DNA of 64,000 nucleotides from Cladophialophora immunda (Eukaryota > Ascomycota > Eurotiomycetes > Chaetothyriales > Herpotrichiellaceae). The position numbers and the translations under genes are program-made. Where the stretch lies: contig NW_015622543.1 of NCBI RefSeq assembly GCF_000835495.1, positions 3,770,619-3,834,618 on the forward strand. Reading direction: 5' to 3'. Numbering within the stretch: position 1 is the first letter of the stretch; each line of letters opens with the position of its first letter. Positions 1-12,372 of this stretch are shown here, one piece after another. Below the pieces are notes generated by a model. That model was not told the DNA's origin, ran no database searches, and was given only the letters and a program-made list of their open reading frames with translations.

Positions 1-1458
1 TTCCTGTAGCGTGATAATCTCGCGTTGTATGAGAGAAATAGAGATAGTTAAGGTGTATTTTAGTGCTATAGACGAAACACATTCCTCATATAAATTACTA
101 GGCGCTAGCATTATAGCGTACTTTTTTAGTACGTTGGGGGCCAAGTAAATTCGGTATTATATCGAATCTTCGGTTTCAGAACGTTTATTCTTTCGTCAAG
201 GAATAGATTTCACGTATTTTACCATCACTGCCCATCAGCCGTGCTCAGTCCCGTTTCTAGGCCCCGCTGTCATTGCATGCTAACGCCATCTTCATAAGTG
301 TCTCTCTTCATAGACGTGGAAACTTTACGCGACTATCCACGGAGGTACAGTTTTAGGAACCTAAGGTTCGAAACTGGGACTCCCTTGTAGAGACGGTCGA
401 TGCAATCTCTCACAATCCACGCCCTCCGTGCATCAGGGAGCGCATCTCCCTTGTTGCATTCGATGGACAAATCTGAACCAAATATCACAAATGAGGGTAG
501 AGTTCTTTGTCGCAACCTATTAATGAAGGAGCAAACTGTCCCCAAGGATTCGATATTCTTCGATGACGTGTTTGAGAAAGCATGCAGGAGGCTCCAAAAC
601 AAAAATGATGCTAGGGTAAGCTGAGATATACCTCGACTCATCGTTCCGTCTGCGGAGACCCTGGCCACATTCGGTGCTAAATATCTCGATAAACTGATTG
701 AAAGTGTGAACAGAGGCCGGTACAACTATGTCCCAGCGACCAGTCCCCGACCTCAACCTGACTACTCTGTTGGATTCAACACCCTGCATTCACCGAGACC
801 CAACTTCAGAACCTTCAGCCATTTGTGGGCGAACTTACTGACAACTCCTTCATGGGTAAAGGGTATGTGTCCTTCCCCTTCCCCATTGAAGAGTCGTGGA
901 GCTGTCTAGGCTGGTGAAACGCGAGAAGGAGGTGCACCAGGAGATTTTCGTCTTTTCAATCTCGCACGATCACCGACCAGTGAGAATTTATAGCCATTAT
1001 CCCGTGATCCGAGGGTCAAAAGACATCGTTCTATCGCCATCCTACTATGAGTTCACCTTTACCGCTCTCGATATATATCGTAGCTAGATCGCTATTTTTG
1101 GTTTTTGTTGCGCAGCCTGACTGACGCGAACTTGAGGCTTAGTCGGGCGAGGCAGATTCTTGAGAGCAGTGACATCGATCTCTCCCCGTGCATTAGAAGA
1201 TATGGTAAGTCTTGGCAGTTGCACCGCCTCGTGCACGTCAGGCAACAAGATGCGCAGATACTCACCACCCCGCTTCTCGATGGATTCTTTATCTACGCTC
1301 AATTTCCAGCCCCCCTGATTGTTGAGCAGGTCTAAATGTTTGTGGATTCTTCTATGACCATCTGCGGAAAACTTCGGAGCTATGAGGTAAGTAACTCTCG
1401 TTTGTTAAGCCCCCGGGCGGTCAAGATGTTGTGGTTAATTTTCCGATCTGCGTGACAG
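1..1458. other. unassigned left edge
   Basis: No reading frame here has recognisable domains or a convincing exon structure. Open frames are short and overlap on both strands. From about 1335 to 1386 a short ATG-led stretch ends in a good donor (GAG|GTAAGT at 1387), with an acceptor at 1458, which may be the 5' exon of the STAND gene that follows. The phase does not join cleanly, however, so I leave it unassigned. Confidence 0.4.
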
Positions 1459-4400
1459 CGCCAGAACCGCTCGAGAAATCTTCGAAGATGCAAGATTGAC
1501 TTTCTTGCAATCCCTTTCCCCTGATGAACGCCTTCACTTGACGTCATATACAACGATCGAAGGAATCCTTGCCGGGCTAGACGGGCAGACTCACGCGGTC
1601 GCCAATTCAAGGTCGTTTCGAATCGGCGGCAAAGTTCTCACCCTTATCAAAGAATTCGGGGATGGCCTCAAGTCGTATTTCGATATCATCGACATCTTTA
1701 ATCAGATTGACCCGCAGTACTCAGCAATAGTGTGGGGCTCGCTACGACTTATCATTCAGGTATGTCGCGCCACGATCCTAATTCCCGGTAATTGAGTTCG
1801 GGCGCTCATCGAAGGGTCTAGCTTGCAACAAACTTTGCGACATTTCTTGACAAGTTATCTAAAGTCTTGGAGAGACTTCGATTCGCCCTGGCATTCGGTA
1901 AGGATGTGCTCGCTGAAGCAACCAAGGTGCAACATTCTCCTTCAGCACAACGAGTTGCCGCTTCGCTTGGCGAAATCTATCGGGCATTACTCTCATTCTT
2001 TCGGGATGTGTTTCGGATTTTCCGGAAAAAAGATGGCAGTGAGTGTCCCATTGACACAAGTTCGTCCGTTGTTACTCACAGCTACGTAGGTTCTGGCTCC
2101 AAGACAGTCCTCATGGGCAAACTTATGTGGAGACCTTTTGATGAGAGATTCCAGGATACTCTAGCAGCTATGACGATGTACTACACCCGGGTCAAAGACG
2201 ACCTTCTCCTTATTCTTGCCCAGCAGTCTGGACAGTCTACCGAGCGATTGGCCGAGGAGATAATCAGGGCATCGGGAGCCAACAATCCTGCTCGTGAAGA
2301 GCTCAGGGACATCCGAGAGAGCAATTCCAATATATTGAAACAGCTTCAAGGTAAGCCTACTTTTCCTATGAATCATATAACTGGCCCTGTTCGTGTAACT
2401 GATTACCATAGACACTGCATTCGACCGCGTACTGAAATGGATTCAGCCACCTGAGTTTAATTCAGAACTCATCCAGTCACGAGACTTACTGGAGAACGAC
2501 ACGACCAATTGGATATATGATGACAAGGCATTCATAGAGTGGATGCATGCAGAATCGACAGCGCCGCCAGGCAGCGTAGAACGTCCCAAGAGCTTCGGCA
2601 CGAATTCTCTTTGGATCAACGGTATGCTTGAGATCCGGGCACTTTCGGGTCACGCACTTACTCTCACACGGTTCTAGGGAATCCAGGGGTTGGGAAGACT
2701 ATCCTTGCAGCATCTGTTGTCACCAAGTTACGGAATGGATACTGCGATGGTTATATACTTTACTTCTTCTTTGCAGCAAGCTCGCCGACCAAGACCCAGA
2801 CAATTTCAGCGCTGCGTGCTCTCCTGGCTCAGCTTTTGCAACATCGGAGATCTGAGCAGCAAATTCTTGACAGATTTCTGTTTATGATGGAGGGCCTCTC
2901 GGGGGGTCAGCTTACTTCAACCATAGACGACCTAATGGACCTTTTGCGCATATGCTTAGAGGAGCAAGGCACGACTTGGATGATTATCGACGCAATTGAC
3001 GAATGCGATGACAACAACAGTCTCCTAAAGCATCTCCTGACTCTATCGGCGATTAAAACTACCAAATTACTCATGCTCAGTCGACCGAATGTTCGGGGAC
3101 TCATGAAATCAACTTGCAAGCAACTTCGCCTGAGAGAAAATAAGCCGGCATTGTCCCGAGACATTCGGATCTACGTATCGCGTCTGATCAACGAGCTAGT
3201 CGACGATGGAGAGCTTGTTGCCGACGAAGACGACATGCCAAACCTAATCGACAGGCTTGTACTTGGCGCTGATGGTATGTTTTTGTGGGCTCGACTGATG
3301 ATGAGCTATCTCGCGTCACCCCTTCTAAGCCCACACTCAAGAATGCAGACGATTCTCAACGTCGTACTCCCTGAGGGACTTGAAGAGATGTACGACAGAA
3401 TCTTGCGGGCTATCCTCCGAGGCGGAACCACCCAGCAGCTTCTGGCGCGACGCGTATTTACATGGCTGATGCACTCTGTCGCTCCACTTAGTATTCAGCA
3501 ACTCCATGATGCCATTGTGGTTGAGGAAGCACAAAACTCAGTGATCCACGAAACAAGCAACTACACTGACTTTGCGCAGACTATTCTGATAGCATGCGGC
3601 AGCCTAGTAGAACAGCGTTATGAGGACCCAAGCAAGCCAACAAAAATGGTCGTCAAGTTTATTCACATTTCAGTCGCTGAGTACTTCAACTACCTGGCGT
3701 CCAACCCTGAGCAGAATCAATATTTGGTGGTCAAAGGGAGTAGCAAGGCCTTTCTCTGCGACAAACCCCTGGCAAGCATGGTCATTGCCAAGAACTGCTT
3801 GCTGTATCTGACCTATCATTTTCCAGCACAGCCTCTTTCAGGACTAGTGACTGAGAATGTTGACCATGACCAGCTCTCCGCGAGCTTTCCCCTCGCTCCT
3901 TACGCAGTTTGCTATTGGGCCCAGCACCTTCTCTCATCAACTGAGCCTTCCATCAATAAATCAGACACAGAAAGTGAATTTGTCGTTCTTGCCGAGGTGA
4001 TTGCGGCGTTCTTGTCGAAGCCTACAGTCCTGACGACATGGATACAGGCATTCTATATCTTCTCAAACCAATTAAATCTGGGCCTGCCGTCAGACGAGTT
4101 GGTGACGTGGTCCGACTTTGCTAGGGGGAAGACAGTTCTTTGTCCGGCTCTATCTGACTTCCCCAAACTATGCAGTGATATGCTAGAGTTTGGCCAGGAG
4201 TTGTCCACGCTTAAGAAGGAGTGGGCAGACAACCTGCGGAAGTCGCCTGTTCTGATCTGGAATGAGGTGACGGCATTTACGAAGTGTCGGTTTCTCGTCG
4301 AGACTGAACTCACAAAAGCTATTCCTTTGGCTGCCGGTGAGCCTGAGACGACCAAGGGGAGCTCAAAACGTCTTTGCTCAATTTCAACCATGTCACCATG

Positions 4401-5836
4401 TGGCACCTTCATAGCCATTCTCGCAATTTGGCCATCAAGGTATGTCAGCTTGACCCACCGTCAAGAGCTTCACTAAGGCACTTCTAGCCTATTTGAATAC
4501 GTGTGGGAGGACATGGACGTTCTTGTCACCGCGCATGAGCTTAGGGATATTTGCAGTGGCTGGGTATGCCGTTATGAAGCCTTTTCCACCCACGTCGAAC
4601 CCAGGCGGCTTTTTGAGATTCAAATTCCTCTTGACTCTGACGAGATATGGCTTCTCATGAGACAATCGCTTATAAGAGATTCCACCGGATGGCGGATAGC
4701 GTTCCCGGTTAGTATAAGCGAAGATGCAAGGTCCTTCACTGTCCTTCGAACGCTCTTTCGGATCCAGAGCGAGAAATATCGGTCAGAAATCACATACAAG
4801 TCCTTCGCCATCGACACAAATTTCTCGCCGGGGCTCAGGAAAGCCTGGTCCGAGTGCAGATCGATGCCTGACATACAGGGATACCACCGAATCTACACCT
4901 ATTCGTTCCATTTTGGCGCTGGAGGGCGACTATTCTTCTCAGACTATGAGCACGCAAATTCCAACCACTTCGCCATCTTCAATCAGATATCTACTGCGGG
5001 TGAAGTCGAGCTCGTTAGGTTCGCTGTGGGGAATGGAACACAACCACTCATAACCAAGGTCGCCTTCCACTCCAGCGAACCATTAATGGTTCTCATGAAT
5101 GACTCGGTTCAAGTGTGGAATTACGACGAAAGTACGTATAAGTAGCTACACTACTCCGCTGTTCCTGCATTCAGTTGACTTTAAAACGCTGACTAACTTG
5201 ACAGACTGCATGAGCAACCTTGTGACACCGAGCTTTCTAATTCGAAGTATCTGCATTTCGTCATGTGGAAGATTCGCTGTGCTCAACGGCGATTCCCAGA
5301 CTCAGGTCGTCTCATTAGAGGACTTCATCAAATCATCGGTTGCAATGCAGTCATCAACCTCGGAACCACCCGCAACGTCAGCCGCAAGTCAGGAGATCCT
5401 CCCCTTTAACATGCACCCAGGCCAAACCCTCAAGTCCTCATCCACCTACGTCGCAGGAAATACTGCTTCTGGGACGGTGTCTGTGGTCGGAAAATCGGGA
5501 AGCGTCCATCTCGTGCACAACACCACAAAAGGAGAAGAATCAATCCCCGTCGTTTCTCTGCCCCGACGGCGTGAAATGGTACAGGCGCAAGTAGATCTCA
5601 AGCTCCCGGCTTCCTCGGATCCGTTCTACAGCATTGTGATAAACAACGTCGCGCAACCTTGGTACAATTTCTCGCAGCCATCTGACGAGCACTTCCCGCT
5701 GTTGGTTCGTCGCGATCCGAGAGTTGTAATGTGGCAAGGCAGAGGAGCAGGGTATAATGGTGAGACTGACGGGGAGTTAAGTAGTGGTGGTCCTTCATAT
5801 CGCAAGAAGTTGGATTGGAGCAGCCCGGCCGCGTGA
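1459..5836 (+). CDS. DUF7708-NACHT STAND NTPase (fungal NLR-like)
   Basis: Large signal-transducing NTPase of the STAND class. These fungal proteins resemble NLRs and are often linked to non-self recognition; no specific partner is known here. Proposed exons are 1459-1759, 1822-2350, 2412-2621, 2678-4439, 4488-5131 and 5205-5836, about 1350 residues. The N-terminus (AREIFEDARLTFLQSL onward) matches the DUF7708 region of fungal NACHT proteins. Splicing at 2621/2678 creates the Walker A motif GNPGVGKT, and Walker B (WMIIDAIDECD) lies near 2980-3010. Helical NACHT-associated sequence follows. The C-terminal half has beta-propeller-like segments (MSPCGTFIAI, SSCGRFAVLNGD), but clear WD40 repeats are not visible. 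The true start and first exon are unresolved. An extra in-frame intron at about 2039-2089 is possible. Confidence 0.8.
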
Positions 5837-6698
5837 ATGCCATGGTGGAGAAATTGAGAACTGGACGAAAGGTATTGTCATGCCAAGTATCTCCTATACG
5901 AAGATATCAGTGGACTGCCACCTGGGAAGTTGCATGACTGTGGAGGCCATTTTCAATGCAAAGGTTACCGACAGCCTACCAATCTCTGGAACAGGAAGCT
6001 CACGGATCTAAAGAAGTTCTATATTAGAGTGCTTGTGATACGAATTTCTTCCACTCAATTAGGGTTTGGTAGCATGGGCGACTTGCTTCCACGTGAAAGT
6101 CAGGCCCATCGTTTACCACCACAGAACCGGGGCAAAGTTTGGGATGTGAAGCGGGTGCGCCATTATTTTCTGAGACCTGGGTCAAGCAAATCAGGGCGCA
6201 CTGGACGCAGAAAGCCACGAAAGACCAATTCATTCGACATTAAAAAAGCTCACCTCCCCATTGAGAGCATCGGTGCCGATTTCATCTCGGCACAGATGGA
6301 AGCTCGGCACGGACAGGGACTTCAAAGGGATAGGTCAACGCCGGGAGAAAGAGAATTCGTGGAACGGCGTACAGTATCCCGAATCTGTGCATGCCGTGAC
6401 GCTGAGAGATTGGGCGCCATCCATGGACAGCTGGCGCAATTCTATGAACAGCGCTCCATTTTCGCATTCCGTTGCACACATGACAGAGGATGTTAACCCA
6501 TGGGTTTCTCGAACCTTCCAATGCCACGATTTGGGGCACCCCTTCCAAGCGTTTGACACTTCAGAGCACCAGAAACACCACCAAGAGGATTATGTCATAC
6601 ACAAGCATCGGTGCCAATCAAAGAAAGTACATGGACGACAATAATACCCAAGTGAAAGGGATAAGCAGCCAGGACTATATCTAGCAAATCCAGTTCCC
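5837..6698. other. intergenic, nothing assigned
   Basis: Frames are short and overlapping on both strands with no recognisable domain. The right part may contain further decayed sequence of the P450 remnant that starts at 6699, but I could not align any P450 motif here. Confidence 0.4.
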
Positions 6699-7055
6699 AT
6701 GACGCCGATAGAAGCTGGTGTAAACAAGCAGGCCATAGCTGAAGCGGTTACTGACTCTACCGGAAGAGAGCTTCGGAGCACCAAGCTACGGACCCTGCGT
6801 GCTCTGAACAGACTACAGGCTGAGCTCCAAAATGCGAAGCTCTCCGACTTCCCGAAGTTTAAGGAGACATATCATCTCCCATCTTTGAGTGCTGTCATCA
6901 AAGAGGCGATTCGCCTCCACACCCCGGTAGGCTTGATTCTCGAACGAGTCGTGCCTCAAGGAGGTGTGATTCTCTCGGAACGCGAAATTTCCTGAGGGTA
7001 CGATCGTCGGTTGCAACCCGAGACTATGCGCCATAGCGTGGCAACGTCGCTATTA
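6699..7055 (+). pseudogene. cytochrome P450 remnant (I-helix to K-helix region)
   Basis: A fragment of a membrane-bound fungal P450 of the pisatin-demethylase type. Readable sequence includes ALNRLQAELQNAK followed by LSAVIKEAIRLHTPVG, which contains the K-helix ExxR (EAIR), and then ERVVPQGGVIL. At about 6985 a one-base frameshift separates the first frame (which ends EIS, stop) from the continuation EFPEGTIVGCNP in another frame. No haem-binding Cys loop follows, and neither an N-terminal anchor nor an I-helix AGSDTT motif was found upstream. It is therefore a decayed fragment and not a functional gene. Two intact P450s of related architecture lie 3-6 kb away. Confidence 0.7.
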
Positions 7056-7136
7056 CGAATAAAAGAGCCCTCCTCGACGGATAGTCCCAGAGTGGAGCTT
7101 TCCATAGACATTGCAACTGCGAAAGATGTTGCGACC

Positions 7137-9190
7137 TTAGGGGTCGGCATTTGGTTCCAGAACCATGTCTCTCGGCTGCGAGTTGTCGAATACGTCCATC
7201 ATGCTGAAGTCGAAGTTGCCTCCGTCGAAGTCCCGATGTCCTGAGAGCATGGCCCGAGGATCGGCTCCTTCAAGCGGGTCCGTAGCAGTATTTTGATCTC
7301 CATTCAAAGGAGCACGCCCGTTGAAATCCGGAATACTTTGATCAGACCGAACACTGTCACATTCTCCCGTTCCAACTCTCTTTGGAGTTGCAAGGAGTGG
7401 AGCCGCACGTTTGCTGACAGAAGGCAAAAACCAAAGACAATACCGGGCAATCAAAGGCAGGTCTATCTCGTCGAGTCCGTCTACATCTTTGACGGCGCAC
7501 AGCTCTTGTATTCCTGCGAATTTTCAGCGTTTCTTTGTTCGTAAATTGTTAGACAGATACTCACGTTCAGCTATGTAGCCCAACCTCCACAGGTCCCCTG
7601 TGCGGGACTGTATGAGCTTCACTACTTCAATTGAAGACGAACCTACATGGGAAGGGATACACGATGATATCCCTGGCACATATGGAGTAAGCATGTAAAA
7701 TGAGAAAAAGGGATAGGCGGATCGGATTTGATTTAGGGGCCATCGCTGTGCAATCCGTGACAAATCAATCCCTCGCTTTTGAAGAAATGTTGACGCGCTG
7801 GCCATTCCAAGAACGTTTCCGGCTTGTTCAACATTATTGAGGGCGAGACTGCCTGTGACAAAGGATGCTGCAGACAGGGCGAGATATGTGCCAATGATCC
7901 AGTTACGACGAGCTGCCGATATATTCGCGGAGGCCTGAGAGTCGTTGAGCATGCGAAACGACGGTGGAAGAGCTAGCTTGAAACAACTGATCTCATTCTC
8001 CAACCTGTATAGGTCTTCGGGAGTGGTATTCTGTCTTTGCAAGTGTTCTGCTGAGGCTGACAAAATGCTTACGGACAGAAAGTACCGAGCCCATTCGCTG
8101 TGGTTAGGAGACTCCCGCAGTCTCGTCCAGGAACCTTCAGATCCTGTCGGAAGGCCTATGGAAGGGACAATCTCGCCCGTGAACCACACTTCGTCGGATA
8201 CTGGAAGGACCACCGAAAAACTCCGCCGGTCAATGGCGAAAGGCTTCTTTCAGACATGGGATCCGAAGGTATCGAGCTCCCACATAAGCCAACCAACTCT
8301 CCGACGCTCTTCCAACTGGATGCAATCTAATTCTTCTTGCTCCTCCGAGTCAATATCAGAGAGGCCGACTTCGTTAGCCATGCGAATGCAGACGCCCACC
8401 AGGATCCATGCTTGTGCTAATAGCCCAGATGAATAGCAGTAGTGAGCCAGGGTAATGCATCCTTGCAAATATACCAGGCCGTACGACTCTTGTTCACGAG
8501 CCTCAGTATAATAATCCAGTGCTTTCGCGGCGTAAGCCTCTTCCCATTCGCACAAAGGAAATGTTGTCATTGTCTCGGCGGGCAGGAAGCGCGATACCAA
8601 GGTAAACATGCTCATCAGCAGGAATGCTTCTTCCACACGGAGACTTGCCAATGCGTTCTCCTCTGCCCCCAATATCTCCAGCAGAAACTGCTGAAAGCGT
8701 GGCTTGTGAAGTATAGGGAGCCACGGCTGAACTTTCTCGAAGAACAAATCCACCAGAAGTAGTACCATACTCCATGAGCAGGACCCTGGTCGGGGGTGAG
8801 GCGCTGGTTGCGGCTGTTCTGCCCTCCCATGCTCCTGCTCGGATAGCTGTGCGACCGACGCTGCGGCCCCTCGAACTTGATCACCGGGCGGCTGAAAGTC
8901 CAAGTCCGTGAAAGTGAAGGATAGACAGTTTTCTTCCGGAGGAGTGACTTGGCTGTAGTCTTTGTCTTTGTCGTCTCGAGGGAGGAAAGTGGGAGGACCA
9001 AGTGAAGCGTCAAAGTGTTCTGTTGGGGCTGAGTGTCGGCCCACGTCCTGCGCTGCTGCTGAGCCGTTGTCCTCTTCCAGAAGCTGAATCAGTTTGGCAA
9101 TGGTGCTGAGGTGTCGGTCGTCTCTGCGCGCTCTCTGCTTAGTGCTAGAATTTCTTATGCTCCTTTTTCGAGACGGATAGACGGTAATCC
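7137..9190 (-). pseudogene. fungal-specific transcription factor (fungal_trans) with in-frame stop
   Basis: Resembles a pathway regulator with the fungal-specific TF domain (PF04082). A basic stretch (PSRKRSIRNSS) is followed by a linker, then the regulatory domain: VDLFFEKVQPWLPILHKPRF, a helix-rich core, and ERRRVGWLMWELDTFGSHV. The same frame then has TGA at 8250-8252 and continues directly as KKPFAIDRRSFSVVLPVSDEVWF, which is the expected next family segment. An intron at 7514-7564 joins AER to IQELCAVKDVDGLDEIDLPLIARY before the C-terminus at 7137. No Zn2Cys6 cluster was found upstream of 9200. A nonsense mutation, a sequencing error, or stop-codon readthrough are all possible; the missing DNA-binding domain favours decay. 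Confidence 0.6.
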
Positions 9191-9199
9191 GTGTTTCCC

Positions 9200-9851
9200 C
9201 TGAAAGCCATGGTTCGTACTAAATGAAAGCTTTGGCAGTCATTCACTTGTTTTACAATTGCTTCGTTTCTAATGGAGAATCGGAAAAATCCTTCTTGCTA
9301 CTATGGGTCGATTTCAGATCCTTAACGGTATTCACTACGATACCGGTGCAGCAGTGTCGTATGATGAAAACTTCATCTGTCGTTGCATTTGGCTTCACTG
9401 TGTTGGTATTCGTCGAACAACTCGAAATTCACGGTAGTTGAGAGGCCGTACGGTTCAATGCACCTGTTAATGGGCTTCCTCGGCCTACGCTTCCACATTT
9501 CCACTGCACGTGGCCTCTTTTTTTATTTTTTTTTAGGTCAACCCGTATCACACAAGAGGTATCTTAGAATGTATGCGAATGCGATTCAAAGTGTTTGGAA
9601 ACTACTCCAGTTTGGTGGCACCACACCCTCTATCGACCTGCTCGGGTGCTTTAAGTAGTTCGGTCAACGGATACGCAGATTAAAAAGAAGCCGGTACGCT
9701 GACATGTCACGATTTTAACCCGAATCAAGTTGGCATTCTCTACGGCCAGCAGCTGTGTGAACCCAGCTATCCGTGGCGAGCCTGTGAAGACAGGGGTCGA
9801 TGATGCCTACACTTGGTCTACCGTTCGTAGAAGCCTTGCCCCCAGCACTAC
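9200..9851. other. intergenic, fairly AT-rich
   Basis: Separates the 3' end of the minus-strand P450 (9852) from the 5' side of the fungal_trans regulator. The reverse strand was read specifically for a CxxCxxxxxxC zinc cluster and none was seen. Contains a T-rich tract near 9520-9535. No RNA gene or repeat recognised. Confidence 0.4.
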
Positions 9852-11661
9852 TCATGCCGACTCCTTTTCGAGCGCTAGTCCATCCGGCCTGCGCATGGTG
9901 CGACCAGGCCGTAAGCAGATCTTCATATGTTGATCATGCTGATATGCAAACCAGTACTGCCACCAAGTCAGCCAAAGCCTAGATGGGGGCTCGATGAACA
10001 TACGGTTGTGATACGCCACGGGTTCTTCGGGTCAACCATCTCGACGTCGAAGTAATAGAGGAGCTGAGCGACGAATTTATGAATTTCCACCTAATGATAG
10101 ACCCATGTTAGTGCGACTGTGTCTCCTGAATCCCTATTTGCCGCGGGTTGAGGTATTCAACTTACCAGAGCGATGTTTTTTCCTACACACATCCTCGGTC
10201 CGCTCCCGCCGAATGTCATAAGACTAGTATCCATATAGCCAGCTTTGTCGCGGTCCTCAAGCCAGCGCTCAGGGCGGAACTCATCGGCATCCTCCCCAAA
10301 GATATCACAATCTCGATTCTGAGCCATCGGGCTGATGCCCACGATCGTTCCAGCTGGTATGTACTGGCCTCTCACAGTGAAATTATCCGGCGCATGTCGC
10401 AGTAGTTGAAACACAATGGACGGCAGAAGGCGCGTGGCTTCCTTCACCACCGCCTGAAGGATGGGGAGTTGTTGGGTTTGGAGGTACGTTATTGGTTCTG
10501 CTCCTTTGTTTGCACCGTAGAAGTTGTCGACTTCGTCTTGAACTAAGCGGTAATATTTTGGATATTTACACAGGTAATGCAAACACGATCGCATGCCGAT
10601 GGAAGTGGTGTCTGCTCCGGCGCCGCTATGCTTGCCATTAGTCAGTAGATCCAAGGCACAAGGTATACCCAAGGTCAGTGCACTTACATGAGGTTCATCG
10701 CCTCAATGAGCACTTCATTTAAAGGGGCCGGGCTACCGTCTTTACATTTCATCCGGCAAAAGTGACCAAGCATGTCGTCACGTTCGATGTTGTCCTGGTT
10801 CTCCATCCGATCTTTCACCCGATCTCTGCTCCACGTCGCAAATTTCGCAAACACGGGCGGAACTCGCACAATCCAAAGCAAGCCTTGCGTCAACGAATTA
10901 TTGATAATCCAGGCCTGACCAGGGAAGTGGCCGAGGTTAGAGAGTGTAAAAAAGATGTTGAAGATGTTAGCTCTCAGGTTATTGACGTCTGTCTCGGTCC
11001 GCAAATGACCCAGCTGCGTCCCGTATGCCAGCTCACCGACAACATCAAAGGCGAATGCGTTTGTCCACTGGGCCATATCCACGCGCTGGCCGAGTTCTGC
11101 TTTTCCCTTCAATCTCCAGAGAAGGAGGTCCAAACAGTCTTGAATGTACTTCTCATACTTCAGTATCGACGACATTGCATAAGCTCCAGCGACCCGTTTT
11201 CGAAGGTATGCATGGTACGTCTTGTCCAGTTCGGAGAAAAGCTGTGGTGCCGTGTTAGGAGGATCCCACACTTTGTACCACGCCGTTTTTTTTGCGTTAT
11301 GGCCATGGCCGTAGAGATGCTTCATGGCGAATTCGTCCACAATGGAGAGCTCGTTGGGTGCTAGGCGAACAATGCGTCCATATTTCTGGTGCAGTTCGAG
11401 AACGTCGTCGTGCCACGTTCCTTTCATATACCGGTTACTGCGCCATAAGCCGGACATTTTGGCCAGGAAGGGGCCAGGAAATCCTGACAGTGGATGAAAG
11501 AAAACACGGTAAGTCACGAGAAGAAGGTGGGCTGCCAATAAAACCAGAAATGAGGAGAGTAGGGCAAGCCGAGGGTTATCAACCAGCCAGACTGTGACGG
11601 AGTGGTGGCTCAGAAGCTGCCATCTGGCATCCAGCTGCTCTTGCAAATTTCGTAGAAACAT
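9852..11661 (-). CDS. cytochrome P450 monooxygenase (pisatin-demethylase-like)
   Basis: ER-anchored haem monooxygenase. Exons read from the minus strand are 11661-10688, 10625-10166, 10090-10004 and 9956-9852, giving 541 residues, a normal length. An N-terminal membrane helix (ALLSSFLVLLAAHLLLVTY) is followed by the proline-rich HPLSGFPGPF. The I-helix motif GAGADTTS is created by splicing at 10688/10625. The K-helix is EATR and the PERF-type motif is FRPERW. The haem loop is FGGSGPRMCVGKN with the cysteine ligand. Two short 3' introns are needed to reach the family C-terminus (YWFAYQHD). It is divergent from the next P450 across 0.7 kb. The substrate cannot be read from sequence. Confidence 0.9.
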
Positions 11662-12372
11662 GGTGTTTTAGAGGAGTGCAGAAAGGACCTTTTCGACAAA
11701 GTCCTCGGCAACAAGCATCCATCGCAGAGTCCAACATCTTAACAGGTATATCACCAAGCTACCTACTTTTAATTGTCCCTCTTGGGATGCAAGTTCGGTC
11801 CTACCCCGCAATATCTGGACTCTCTTCGACCTCTGACCGCCAATCCTCAAAAAATCAGCACTTGAGATGCGGGATGCAATCTGGGAAGGCCAGGGGCCAA
11901 ATAGTATGGAGGAGCCATGCTCTGCGCCTGCGTCGCCGCTGAGGAAGAAATGATGGTCCATGTGCAGCCTCCGGGGCACTTCTCGCCCCAGAGTTTCCGC
12001 GTTGAGATGAATTCAACCCCGCCACCCACCTCCACATTTGGCGTCCCAGTGACGCTCTGCACAAAGTGATGGAAGCATACACAAGATGCGGATAAGTGAC
12101 GACATTGGGATACAAACTCTGTTTACACCACATATTTCCCGAAGCAGGAATTGTGGGTTGCTCTTGCAGAGCAGAAACGGGGATGAACCTCGGAGAATGA
12201 CTCCACCATCCTTGGAGGGGTTGACTGGACATTCGAAGATGGTCTGACACACTTGAAGCGCACAGCGAACAGTCATGGTATGAAATGTTGGCCAGGGATG
12301 GATTGATCGTGATCTCAACATTCCAACCTCCTGCCCAAAAGAAAGGATCGCACGAACCGCGCCTCAATCGAC
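11662..12372. promoter_or_regulatory. divergent promoter region between two P450 genes
   Basis: A 711-base interval between the starts of two divergently transcribed P450 genes, so it must hold both promoters. No coding exon is supported. I did not identify a specific operator or a clear TATA box. Co-regulation of the two genes is an inference from the shared interval. Confidence 0.5.

Noticed and set aside
2039..2089. Extra intron in the STAND NTPase
   Set aside because: Donor and acceptor exist and the frame is kept, but the unspliced frame is also open and similarity does not decide; left as a possibility in the gene entry.
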